From a virus: a stretch of DNA of 25,955 nucleotides. How positions within the stretch are numbered: position 1 is the stretch's first letter; each line of letters begins with the position of its first letter. The stretch is taken from positions 1 through 25,955 of the IMG/VR virus record IMGVR_UViG_3300032722_000105; one strand, given 5' to 3'. The position numbers and the translations under genes are program-made. This document shows, one piece after another, positions 1 to 5,735 of this stretch. Under the pieces are notes generated by a model. It worked only from the letters and a program-made list of their open reading frames with translations, was not told where the DNA came from and did no database searches.

Positions 1-125
1 ACTTTTACTGCTGGTTCTTTATTGAATGTAGCCCATGAAGCAAGGATTTCATCAGGGGTCATAGACTTTTGCTTTTCATAGCCTTGCGCTTCAGACTTAA
101 ACCAGTTTATTAACCATTTAAACAT
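1..125 (-). CDS. Hypothetical protein, C-terminus cut by window edge
   Basis: An open frame starts at an ATG read from position 125 and runs off the left edge, giving at least 41 residues beginning MFKWLINWFKSEAQGYEKQK. It overlaps the end of the GroES-like gene by 8 bases, the same tight coupling seen through this operon, which supports it being real. The start is amphipathic and aromatic (FKWLINWF), followed by a charged helical stretch. I do not recognise a family and the fragment is too short to assign a role. Confidence 0.6.
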   Translation of the reverse strand, partial: MFKWLINWFKSEAQGYEKQKSMTPDEILASWATFNKEPAVK

Positions 126-429
126 TTGCATCTTCCTGAAAGCAAATATCTTGCCAACTCATGACTAGGTACTTAACCCCATCTTCAACATAAGGGAAGT
201 ATTTTAAGTATTCTTCGCCAGTATCATCGTTCATAGTGCCAAATCGGATTCTTGCTCCTACTTCTACGGGCATATCTTCTCTGCGACCATTAGGGAGTTT
301 CTTGCCAGGGCCTACAGCCACGACAGTTCCCATGTTCTCGACTTCTTTGTTATCAACAAAAATGATGCTGGAAAGCTCTCTTGTATCGGGCTTTACAACA
401 ATCTTATCTAATAGGGGTTTGAGCTTCAT
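118..429 (-). CDS. GroES-like co-chaperonin (Cpn10 family)
   Basis: The 103-residue protein has the Cpn10 plan. It opens with KPLLDKIVVKPD at residues 4-15, matching the RPLHDRVIVK start of GroES. A mobile-loop region follows whose IIF (22-24) occupies the place of the GroES IVL tripeptide that docks on GroEL. The GTVVAVGPGK turn (34-43) and a closing strand LVMSWQDI (88-95), equivalent to GroES LIMSESDI, complete the fold. Length is close to the usual 95-100. Phage co-chaperonins such as T4 gp31 replace host GroES for folding the major capsid protein; that role here is inference. The ATG overlaps the stop of the upstream Cys-rich gene by 4 bases, so translation is coupled. The mobile loop differs from GroES, so affinity for the host chaperonin may be altered. 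Confidence 0.88.
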   Translation of the reverse strand: MKLKPLLDKIVVKPDTRELSSIIFVDNKEVENMGTVVAVGPGKKLPNGRREDMPVEVGARIRFGTMNDDTGEEYLKYFPYVEDGVKYLVMSWQDICFQEDANV

Positions 430-659
430 GGTTTTTTAGGCCTCCCTGGTTTTTTCTTTGGTTGTTCTTCGCTAAAAGTAACAGTCAATCCAGATGCAAT
501 AGCTTCAATTACATGGTTTTTAGGGTAAAGCCATTCCCCACAAAAGTCATCATTCGATTTATTAACGGCAGTAGGGAACCTTTTACAGATTCCCATTCGC
601 TCACCTACAGAAAAAAATCGACAACTTAGGCAAGTATCTTTATGCTCTATAACAGCCAT
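426..659 (-). CDS. Small four-cysteine protein with C-terminal AT-hook-like tail
   Basis: A 77-residue protein. Cys10, Cys13, Cys25 and Cys40 sit in CLSC, GICKRFP and DFCGEW contexts, a spacing consistent with one bound zinc or iron. The last ten residues, KKKPGRPKKP, form an AT-hook-like GRP core flanked by lysines, which suggests binding to the DNA minor groove. Small proteins with a CxxC...C...CGEW pattern are frequent in phage early regions and have no firm function. The start at 659 is preceded by a GGAGA ribosome site. The gene overlaps the GroES-like gene by 4 bases. A DNA-binding regulatory role is inference. Confidence 0.7.
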   Translation of the reverse strand: MAVIEHKDTCLSCRFFSVGERMGICKRFPTAVNKSNDDFCGEWLYPKNHVIEAIASGLTVTFSEEQPKKKPGRPKKP

Positions 660-690
660 TTACTTCTCCGATTAGTATTTGGTTAGAGAA

Positions 691-729
691 GCCTACAGAC
701 CCTTCATCTGTGGGCTTTTCGCTTTTTTT
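691..729 (+). terminator. Terminator-like hairpin
   Basis: Arms GCCTACAGA (691-699) and TCTGTGGGC (707-715) pair with one G-T wobble around a 7-base loop. On the plus strand the stem is followed by TTTT and then a run of seven T. The stem lies just after the stop of the minus-strand gene ending at 732, so it may act in both directions. The better U-tract is on the plus strand, although no plus-strand gene precedes it. Confidence 0.45.
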
Positions 730-731
730 AC

Positions 732-974
732 TTAATACTTCTTCTCATATTTATCTTCAGAAGCATAGTTCATGCGCTTATGCTCATAGCAAATACCAGC
801 AGTACGGCCTGTATTGTATTCGCCATCTTTACCGATAGCATCTTCTTTACCCATTGCAACACCACCTCGGAGAGCTTCTTTGCGCTCGCCTTTAGTATCG
901 GCTGCATCAGCACCTTTAGGCATTACACCACCAGTTTTAAGGGGAATACCCTTGCTAGAATCCATCTTACCCAT
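732..974 (-). CDS. Hypothetical small basic protein
   Basis: An 80-residue glycine- and lysine-rich protein with no hydrophobic core segment. The C-terminus (ICYEHKRMNYASEDKYEKKY) is strongly charged and tyrosine-rich. Composition suggests a flexible, possibly nucleic-acid-binding or virion-associated protein, but I recognise no domain. The start at 974 has an AAGGA ribosome site 8 bases upstream. The gene stands alone between two hairpins (691-729 and about 993-1016), so it may be a separate transcription unit. Confidence 0.6.
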   Translation of the reverse strand: MGKMDSSKGIPLKTGGVMPKGADAADTKGERKEALRGGVAMGKEDAIGKDGEYNTGRTAGICYEHKRMNYASEDKYEKKY

Positions 975-992
975 TTTTCATTCCTTTTAGCT

Positions 993-1016
993 AAAAAGAC
1001 TGCAATATCGCAGTTC
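993..1016 (-). terminator. Possible terminator after the HELQH gene
   Basis: A near-perfect 16-base palindrome (999-1014, ACTGCAATATCGCAGT) is followed on the minus strand by CTTTTT (993-998). It sits between the stop at 1030 and the ribosome site of the next minus-strand gene. The stem is short, with little room for a loop, so the call is tentative; a regulatory dyad is the alternative. Confidence 0.4.
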
Positions 1017-1029
1017 CTTATATTTTGCC

Positions 1030-2214
1030 TTATTCTGAGCCTGTGTCAATAGGGGTTTCAAATCTATTCTCATGAGCATTTATTCGGTCTATGGGCTGCT
1101 CATATCCTGAATTTTGCAATAATTGTTTTCTGGTAATAGTGGGACTGTCATGTTGCATTTTAATAATTGCATCTTCTGGGTTTATATCTAAAGCATTTGC
1201 ACCTTTTTCAAATGGATAAATATTGCTTCTTTGTTCATTATTTAAATTTTGTCTAGCTTGTGTAAGCCTAGCTTCAGCTTCTCCACCATGTAATTTGTAT
1301 TCTTGAGTAGCTTTTTCATATACACCCATGCTGTTAGGCCCCATAAAATCTCTATACTCTTTGCCAATTTTGTCTCTTGCTGCCATCAAAGAATCATAAT
1401 TTTCAGTTCCTGCTGCCTTTGAAGCAGATTGATTTGCTTGTTTTAATCTTTCTTCAATATCATCTAATTGACCTTGATATTTTTTTAAAAAAGTTCCAGC
1501 ATCAGCACCTTTATTCCATCCTTCTATCTCCTGAACACCATGTTGAAGTTCATGCAATATTGAAGAAGTGGCTTTTTCAGCACTTAAATTAGGATTTACT
1601 CTAATTATTCCTTCTACTGGTGAATATGAAGCATTATTTCTACTTGTTTCAGGCAAAAGATGAACCTGTATTCCCTTTAATTGTGGGTAAGCTTCAAATA
1701 ATTCAGGGTGTCTCATTACTTCTTCTATTGTTGGAGTTGTTACGCCATGAGCTTCTTTTCTTTTTTCAAATATTTCTTTAAAATTTCCTGACCCTTTTAA
1801 AAATGCAGGTTCATCAGAAATTTCTTGCCTAAAAGCATTTTCTAATCCTTTTGCTGTTCCTGTTTGTGACCATATTTGTGAAGCAGGGACATCTTGCTTA
1901 AACATTTGAGCAGCTTTAAAGGCATTTGCTTTATTCCACAATGCTGATTCTGGGCCAATCATCATTCCAGCCACATTAGGCATTGTTTGAGTAAACTCCT
2001 GCATTGCACCAGGGTAATAATTAGGATTAGGCTGCCCTGTTCCTAAATCGGTTTTATACATACCAGCCATAGTTTTATCCATAGCCCTTTGGTTTGTTTC
2101 TATTTGCTGTGGCAGAGTATCAAAATGCTCTTTAAGCTTTGAAGCCAAAGTTTCTCTATTGTTTTTTAGGTATTTACCTTCAAACTGTCTTTGAATTTCA
2201 TCTACCAGAGCCAT
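1030..2214 (-). CDS. Polyvalent-protein-type HELQH domain protein (LPD23-like)
   Basis: A 394-residue protein whose middle contains ILHELQHGVQEIEGW (HELQH at 221-225) and, 85 residues later, LHGGEAEAR (309-317). This pairing of an HExxH-like motif followed by a GE.EAR motif is what I associate with the large polyvalent protein associated domain 23 family. Those domains occur in phage proteins thought to be delivered with, or to protect, phage DNA. HELQH keeps the metal-binding spacing of zincin metallopeptidases, with a downstream Glu as possible third ligand, so peptidase activity is plausible but unproven. The N-terminal 150 residues are helical and match nothing I recognise. The gene starts 2 bases after the VRR-NUC-like gene, as the distal part of the leftward early operon. 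Family assignment is from motif memory, not a search. Confidence 0.62.
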   Translation of the reverse strand: MALVDEIQRQFEGKYLKNNRETLASKLKEHFDTLPQQIETNQRAMDKTMAGMYKTDLGTGQPNPNYYPGAMQEFTQTMPNVAGMMIGPESALWNKANAFKAAQMFKQDVPASQIWSQTGTAKGLENAFRQEISDEPAFLKGSGNFKEIFEKRKEAHGVTTPTIEEVMRHPELFEAYPQLKGIQVHLLPETSRNNASYSPVEGIIRVNPNLSAEKATSSILHELQHGVQEIEGWNKGADAGTFLKKYQGQLDDIEERLKQANQSASKAAGTENYDSLMAARDKIGKEYRDFMGPNSMGVYEKATQEYKLHGGEAEARLTQARQNLNNEQRSNIYPFEKGANALDINPEDAIIKMQHDSPTITRKQLLQNSGYEQPIDRINAHENRFETPIDTGSE

Positions 2215-2216
2215 AT

Positions 2217-2504
2217 TTAGTCCATATCTAGCATTTTTATGAGGCGAATAGCAGCATCTACCGAATCTATTCGGCTAACTGCTCCACCCCTCCATTTTTG
2301 CATAAATTTGACCTGGGGCTCAGTAAAAGTGGCCTTGCTATCTCTTTTTATTTCAACAAGGACAGATTTGCTTTTATAGCCAATAAGTAAATCTGGACAA
2401 CCTTGACCAACTCTAGATAAATCAAGAACTGAAGCTCCCAAGCAAATAAATGTGTGCTTTATAAGATTTTGGTTTTCATCGACCCTTTTGGCATATTTAC
2501 TCAT
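2217..2504 (-). CDS. VRR-NUC-like nuclease
   Basis: A 95-residue single-domain protein with the PD-(D/E)XK layout of small phage VRR-NUC nucleases. GCPDLLIG carries the PD pair (37-38). LVEIKRD carries E51 and K53 of the E-x-K motif, and TEPQVKFMQKW places the conserved Gln at 64. The domain ends with VSRIDSVDAAIRLI, matching the usual V.....DA...I end. Stand-alone phage members of this family are linked to cleavage of branched DNA intermediates; the substrate here is not known. It overlaps the upstream Ref-like nuclease gene by 8 bases, implying co-translation. Confidence 0.8.
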   Translation of the reverse strand: MSKYAKRVDENQNLIKHTFICLGASVLDLSRVGQGCPDLLIGYKSKSVLVEIKRDSKATFTEPQVKFMQKWRGGAVSRIDSVDAAIRLIKMLDMD

Positions 2505-2772
2505 TTAATTTTTCTAACAAATCCATTTCAGAGAAACCCCAATATTTTTCAAATCCTTTATGTCCAAGTGCATGAACTGAGGAATCTCCAAGCCTGTGAT
2601 GGATAGCGCAGAGTGGGATGACAGGCGCAAGGCATCGCTTACCTCCAAATCTTCGAATATGGTGCATTTCGACCTGACTATCTTCGGTTTCTCTAACTCC
2701 AAGTTGTTTGCACAAAATACAGCCATATCTTGCCAATTCAGCATATTTATCCTTTTCCGCTTTAGTTGCCAT
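2497..2772 (-). CDS. Ref-like HNH nuclease (RecA-dependent nuclease family)
   Basis: A 91-residue protein with a CILC pair (18-21), MHHIRR (41-46) and PLCAIHHRLGDSSVH, ending in a KYWGFSEMDLL helix. This order is that of the phage P1 Ref / RecA-dependent nuclease family, an HNH enzyme that cuts DNA within RecA-formed D-loops. The metal-binding and catalytic histidines appear intact. Its place beside a VRR-NUC protein and downstream of a replication initiator fits recombination or repair. The ATG lies within the last codons of the preceding small gene (2762-2917), an 11-base overlap. Confidence 0.78.
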   Translation of the reverse strand: MATKAEKDKYAELARYGCILCKQLGVRETEDSQVEMHHIRRFGGKRCLAPVIPLCAIHHRLGDSSVHALGHKGFEKYWGFSEMDLLEKLNE

Positions 2773-2917
2773 GAGCTATATCTTCTAGCTTTAGTACCAT
2801 CTCGACCAAATCTGTAGAAATTTGATAAGCCAAGTTTTTATCTTGAGAAATCATTGCTTTGTAATATTGTTCTAAAAGGCTTTTGGCTGTCAAGTACGGC
2901 AAACTGAAGTCTTTCAT
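2762..2917 (-). CDS. Hypothetical small helical protein
   Basis: A 51-residue frame starting MKDFSLPYLTAKSLLEQYYK and predicted largely helical (AKSLLEQYYKAM, AYQISTDLVEMVLKLED). A clear AAGGAAT ribosome site lies 6-10 bases before the ATG at 2917, and the stop overlaps the next gene start, so both ends fit the operon. It overlaps the 3' end of the upstream nuclease-like gene by 80 bases in another frame, which is unusually long. The helical A..L...Y pattern is common among short phage proteins of unknown function. I recognise no activity. Confidence 0.6.
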   Translation of the reverse strand: MKDFSLPYLTAKSLLEQYYKAMISQDKNLAYQISTDLVEMVLKLEDIAHGN

Positions 2918-3365
2918 TTTTATTCCTTAATTTTAAATTTCTGTAAATAACCCCATCATGCCATTGTTCATCATGGGAATTGTTGTAAAGCTCAATAATT
3001 TTTTCTGGCTTAATCCAGATTGGAGTTTGTCTTTCTTTAAAGCAAAAAGCATAAATCAATGGGGCCTCTGGTGAACTAAAGGCCTCAATCATGCTTGGCA
3101 ATAAATCAATCTCTTTTTGCTTAAAGTTTTCAGTTCCTTTTACAGCCACTACAAAAGTCTTATTTTTAGCATTAATTACATAGTCTGGAAGGTTTCTAAG
3201 AATGGCATTTATTCTCCAAAATTTAGAAACATTTTCTTGGTGTTCATCAAACCCTAATCTTTGAAATTCGCTTTTATTAGCTTTGCAATACATCTCAAAT
3301 AGAATTTCACCATCATTTTTAATGCTTTTGACCCTTTCATCATAAGAATTTCCAGAATGAGCCAT
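2838..3365 (-). CDS. Probable PD-(D/E)XK-fold nuclease-like protein
   Basis: The protein is 175 residues from the ATG at 3365. A TTG codon just before it is possible, but the ATG overlaps the upstream TGA (TGATG), the usual coupled arrangement. GEILFEMYCKANK forms a first helix, LPDYVINAKNKTFVVAVKG gives a PD pair followed by a strand ending in V-x-V-K, and a helix with a conserved-looking Gln/Lys cluster follows. This resembles the core of small PD-(D/E)XK nucleases, although the acidic residue of E-x-K is replaced (AVKG), so activity is uncertain. Its neighbours are other nucleases. The last 80 bases overlap the small gene at 2762-2917. Confidence 0.55.
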   Translation of the reverse strand: MAHSGNSYDERVKSIKNDGEILFEMYCKANKSEFQRLGFDEHQENVSKFWRINAILRNLPDYVINAKNKTFVVAVKGTENFKQKEIDLLPSMIEAFSSPEAPLIYAFCFKERQTPIWIKPEKIIELYNNSHDEQWHDGVIYRNLKLRNKNERLQFAVLDSQKPFRTILQSNDFSR

Positions 3366-3697
3366 CAAATCATTCCTTTGCGCTTATTGCTGCTCAAAGT
3401 TTGCCAAAGTTCTGTGATTCTTACCTCAGAATTGCGCTGATTGTCCAAAATCTTAAAGTTTTTGTAAGCTTCTACCCAGGTTTCAGTTGCATTGGCATAT
3501 TTAAGGCTCGCTATGCTCTTTGCCTCCCTTTCTGCGACTGTCCCCTCAGCTATCAAAAAAGAATGAGCCTTGGCCTGTTTAATGGCTTCCTCGGCCTCTT
3601 TAACCCTTGCTCCTAACAGCGCATGTTCTGTATCTGTAGAAGATAGGAAAATAAGTGCCTTTTCTACCCTGTCATCATTCAAATTTTCTAAGTTCAT
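3365..3697 (-). CDS. Hypothetical helical phage protein
   Basis: A 110-residue, almost entirely helical protein. It has a heptad-like central segment (RVKEAEEAIKQAKAHSFLIAEG, then EREAKSIASLKYANAT) and ends in ELWQTLSSNKRKG. This architecture, a helical bundle ending in a WxTL.....R motif, is common in phages beside recombination or replication genes and has no assigned function to my knowledge. It overlaps the upstream 51-residue gene by 4 bases (ATGA) and the downstream nuclease-like gene by 1-3 bases. A coiled-coil partner of the nuclease next door is speculation. Confidence 0.68.
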   Translation of the reverse strand: MNLENLNDDRVEKALIFLSSTDTEHALLGARVKEAEEAIKQAKAHSFLIAEGTVAEREAKSIASLKYANATETWVEAYKNFKILDNQRNSEVRITELWQTLSSNKRKGMI

Positions 3698-3849
3698 CTC
3701 TTATTCCATTGTTTTTTAATTTCAATCTTCAATAAATCAGCCTGAGGATGCTTTTCAAGCTGTGGCAATAATTGCTCCCATCCCCTTCTTTTGGCTGCTC
3801 CAATAAACCAATCAATTTCATATTGAAGCTTTTGTTTTAAAGTATTCAT
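3694..3849 (-). CDS. Hypothetical 51-residue helical protein
   Basis: The frame begins MNTLKQKLQYEIDWFIGAAK at 3849 and ends in KIEIKKQWNKR. Its ATG overlaps the upstream TGA by 4 bases (ATGA), and its own TGA overlaps the next ATG in the same way, so it fills what would otherwise be a 150-base gap between tightly coupled genes. The protein is basic and amphipathic (WFIGAAKRRGWEQLLPQL). I recognise no family. The coupling on both sides makes it very likely to be translated. Confidence 0.7.
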   Translation of the reverse strand: MNTLKQKLQYEIDWFIGAAKRRGWEQLLPQLEKHPQADLLKIEIKKQWNKR

Positions 3850-4331
3850 CTACCAAGAATTTTGTCTAGGAAGTAATTTCCAACATCTATATCCTTTGGC
3901 AAAGCAACTGTTCCGACTTCTTTGATAAAAACTCGGTTATCAAGCTCAGAAATAATATTTTTTCTAGTTTTAAGCAAGTTTTTAGATACATGAAGGTGAT
4001 TCAATCCCATATCCTCCAATTCATCCTTGATAACCCTATCCGCTACTGAAAAAAAGGTTTCATCCCCTTCAGGCTTAAAAAATACCTCTGGAGTGGTACA
4101 CATATCAAAAAGATTTCTTAATTTGTCATTTTGATGAACTCTTAAAGTTGTTTGGTCATTTTTTGCTGGTTTAAGGCCAAAATGAAATCTGCAATAAAAC
4201 TTAGCTGTTCCATCAGTTCCGGCAGAAATAGTCCCTGCTTGAGCACATCCATAAGCAGCACATCCTAAAGGTTGCCCTTGTTGTTGCTGTTCTTCATCTC
4301 TACCGCCAAATTTAACAAGCTTGGATTTCAT
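3846..4331 (-). CDS. Putative zinc-binding protein next to replisome organizer
   Basis: A 161-residue protein. The N-terminal third has Cys24, Cys29, Cys47 and His50 (GCAAYGCAQAG ... FYCRFHF), a likely single zinc site, after a Gln-rich run (EEQQQQGQP). The remainder is helical and charged, with no motif I can name. The gene overlaps the replisome organizer stop by 4 bases, so the two are probably made together. In phages this slot often holds a helicase loader or a primosome accessory protein, but no loader motif is visible here and that role is only positional inference. Confidence 0.6.
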   Translation of the reverse strand: MKSKLVKFGGRDEEQQQQGQPLGCAAYGCAQAGTISAGTDGTAKFYCRFHFGLKPAKNDQTTLRVHQNDKLRNLFDMCTTPEVFFKPEGDETFFSVADRVIKDELEDMGLNHLHVSKNLLKTRKNIISELDNRVFIKEVGTVALPKDIDVGNYFLDKILGR

Positions 4332-5083
4332 AGGTATTTCCTTTCAATAATCTTTGTAAAGTTTGTAGGCTTAATAACCCATTCCAAATCAGCAAGGAAT
4401 GGCCTTCTATCTTTTGATTGAGTTCTGCCTGTCAAAAACTTGGAATTTTTAATAAATTGGAAAAAATCATTTTTAAACCAATCCAATGCCTCATCTGAGC
4501 TTTTGCACTCAAATTCAGTAAATAGCTCTCTCCATCTTTGCTTTAAGTGAGCCTCTCTGGTTTTATTCCAGGAAATCACTTTTGGAAGCTCTGGCAAGGT
4601 TTGATGATAAATATCAATAATCTGCTGATGGGGGCAAGGAGGAATCTTAGATTCCGACAAAGAAAGCTTTTCCTTACCTAACCTATCCTTACCTAACCTA
4701 TCCTGGGTTTCCAAATGGTATCCATCTGGTATACCAATGGTATCCATAGTGTATACACCATTGTCTTTTGTTGATAATTGACCCTTTAAATCACCATAAA
4801 CTGTTTCTTTGTACCTATCATTTCTGATGTAATTGTGAATTTTCCAATGCTTGATAACACATACCCCACCATCAAAAGGAATAATAAAATTCTTGGATAA
4901 AAGAATCTTTAAATCATCATCATTGCAGCCAAGCATCCTTTGAATTTTCTTAGCATTGTTTATAAAACCATCATCATCAGCCCTCATAGATAGGTGAAAA
5001 TATAAGGATTGTGTAGACAAAGGCATATCTAAAAAAGCATCACTATCAATGATAGTTTTTGCAAACATTCTTCTTTCAGCCAT
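4328..5083 (-). CDS. Phage replisome organizer / replication initiation protein
   Basis: A 251-residue protein. The N-terminal 110 residues (MAERRMFAKTIIDSDAFLDM, LYFHLSMRADDDGFI, VCVIKHWKIHNYIRNDRY) match the winged-helix domain typical of phage replisome organizers, the initiators that bind the origin and recruit the helicase loader. A low-complexity linker with DRLGK twice (about 128-137) follows. The C-terminal domain (ISWNKTREAHLKQRWRELF ... RTQSKDRRPFLADLEWVIKP) resembles the C-terminal domain found on such proteins for partner recruitment. The gene is second in the leftward operon, 2 bases after the HTH gene, and overlaps the zinc-protein gene by 4 bases. The linker DNA carries the dyad array described at 4672-4758, which recalls lambda, where the origin lies within gene O. 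Confidence 0.85.
   Translation of the reverse strand: MAERRMFAKTIIDSDAFLDMPLSTQSLYFHLSMRADDDGFINNAKKIQRMLGCNDDDLKILLSKNFIIPFDGGVCVIKHWKIHNYIRNDRYKETVYGDLKGQLSTKDNGVYTMDTIGIPDGYHLETQDRLGKDRLGKEKLSLSESKIPPCPHQQIIDIYHQTLPELPKVISWNKTREAHLKQRWRELFTEFECKSSDEALDWFKNDFFQFIKNSKFLTGRTQSKDRRPFLADLEWVIKPTNFTKIIERKYL
4672..4758. repeat. Iteron/dyad array within initiator gene, candidate replication origin
   Basis: Two perfect tandem 15-bp units (4672-4686 and 4687-4701, CCTTACCTAACCTAT) are followed after 13 bases by four abutting 11-bp units: ATGGTATCCAT (4715-4725), CTGGTATACCA (4726-4736), ATGGTATCCAT (4737-4747) and AGTGTATACAC (4748-4758). Each is itself a dyad, and GTAT-x-C is invariant. An 11-bp period does not fit the codon phase, and the encoded protein does not repeat there, so the DNA itself is probably under selection. 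Iterons inside an initiator gene are known from lambdoid phages. AT-rich sequence lies beyond 4759. Origin function is inference. Confidence 0.6.
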
Positions 5084-5085
5084 TT

Positions 5086-5283
5086 TTAATCCTTTTTAAA
5101 TAGGTCTGGTCTAAGTTGCTCTCTGGTCAATCTAAGTTCTGAAAGCTTCTCAATAGCCCCTAAATACTTCAATGGAATCTTGTTTACACCCCATAGATAA
5201 ACTGTATTTGGAGTTAAATTAAGCTTCTCAGCAAGGTTTTTAAGGCCCCCAAATTCGATTCTTATTAAGTCCATTGGATTCAT
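5086..5283 (-). CDS. Cro/YdaS-like HTH regulator
   Basis: A 65-residue protein with one helix-turn-helix (GGLKNLAEKLNLTPNTVYLW, residues 12-31) followed by LTREQLRPDLF near the end. The combination of a small HTH, a W-G.....P turn and a TREQLRPDL tail is typical of the YdaS/Cro-like group of phage repressors. It is the first gene of the leftward operon, with an AAGGAAG ribosome site before the ATG at 5283. It most likely binds the inverted repeats in the divergent control region just upstream and adjusts both early operons. No separate CI-type repressor is visible in the window. Confidence 0.78.
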   Translation of the reverse strand: MNPMDLIRIEFGGLKNLAEKLNLTPNTVYLWGVNKIPLKYLGAIEKLSELRLTREQLRPDLFKKD

Positions 5284-5307
5284 ATACTTCCTTTCTTAGT
5301 TGGAATG

Positions 5308-5345
5308 ACTATATCACAATTCTTTTACAATCCATAAAAATTTAT
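5308..5345 (-). promoter_or_regulatory. Leftward early promoter (extended -10)
   Basis: On the minus strand TGATATAGT (5308-5316) is an extended -10 element. The -35 region is weak (a TTATGG-like sequence about 18 bases upstream). It would start transcription about 20 bases before the HTH gene and drive the whole leftward early operon. Confidence 0.5.
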
Positions 5346-5349
5346 TGTA
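5326..5349. repeat. Inverted repeat TACAAT-N12-ATTGTA
   Basis: Six-base arms TACAAT (5326-5331) and ATTGTA (5344-5349) flank an AT-rich spacer upstream of the leftward -10 element. It partly overlaps the -35 region and touches the 5348-5367 dyad. It may be a second operator site; AT-richness makes a chance match possible. Confidence 0.3.
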
Positions 5350-5367
5350 TTAGGGAAAGTCCTAATA
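5348..5367. promoter_or_regulatory. Inverted-repeat operator in divergent control region
   Basis: Perfect 7-base arms TATTAGG and CCTAATA surround the 6-base centre GAAAGT. The dyad lies midway between the leftward and rightward promoter-like sequences, next to the gene of the Cro/YdaS-like protein. Twenty-base palindromes in this position are the usual operators of such regulators. Which protein binds is inference. Confidence 0.6.
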
Positions 5368-5386
5368 AAATAATTAAAAAAAACTG

Positions 5387-5413
5387 TTGCAAACCCAAAA
5401 TTTCATGTATAGT
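5387..5413 (+). promoter_or_regulatory. Rightward early promoter
   Basis: TTGCAA (5387-5392) and TATAGT (5408-5413) form a -35/-10 pair with a short 15-base spacer; a TG lies directly before the -10. The next gene starts 46 bases downstream with a GAGGA ribosome site. The short spacer suggests a weak or activator-dependent promoter. Confidence 0.5.
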
Positions 5414-5459
5414 TACACCTATGCAGTAAATTTTATTAACAAGTGATGAGGAAATAGTG

Positions 5460-5735
5460 ATGACAACAACAACAAACAAAATTGATGCTCTAGGTTACTT
5501 ATTAGCTGAGATTGCTGACTTAGAAGCAAAAGCTGAATTAATTAAGAATGAAATCAAAAACCAAGGTGAAGGTCACTATGAAGGCGAACTCTTTAAGGCT
5601 TGTGTAACTTTGAGCCAGCGCAACACAATCGACCATAAAGCTGTTTACAAAGCATTAAATGCTCCAGCAGAGTTATTAGCTCAGAACACCAAATCCACAG
5701 CAATGATTACTCTCAAATTGACAGGGAGAGCATAA
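5460..5735 (+). CDS. Hypothetical early phage protein with N-terminal coiled coil
   Basis: A 91-residue protein from the ATG at 5460. A GTG 3 bases earlier is possible, but GAGGA is better spaced for the ATG. The N-terminal half is a coiled coil (ALGYLLAEIADLEAKAELIKNE), and the second half has GEGHYEGELFKACV and ends in TAMITLKLTGRA. Proteins of this pattern, K.D.LG.LLA.IADLE followed by YEG.L, commonly open early operons of proteobacterial phages; the function is unknown. It is the first gene after the rightward promoter, so it should be expressed very early. Confidence 0.75.
   Translation: MTTTTNKIDALGYLLAEIADLEAKAELIKNEIKNQGEGHYEGELFKACVTLSQRNTIDHKAVYKALNAPAELLAQNTKSTAMITLKLTGRA

Noticed and set aside
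236-439. Plus-strand open frame antisense to the GroES-like gene
   Set aside because: Low-complexity translation, no ribosome site, and the opposite strand has a family-level match.
3366-3368. TTG start one codon before the nuclease-like gene ATG
   Set aside because: The ATG overlapping the upstream stop is the usual coupled start in this operon.
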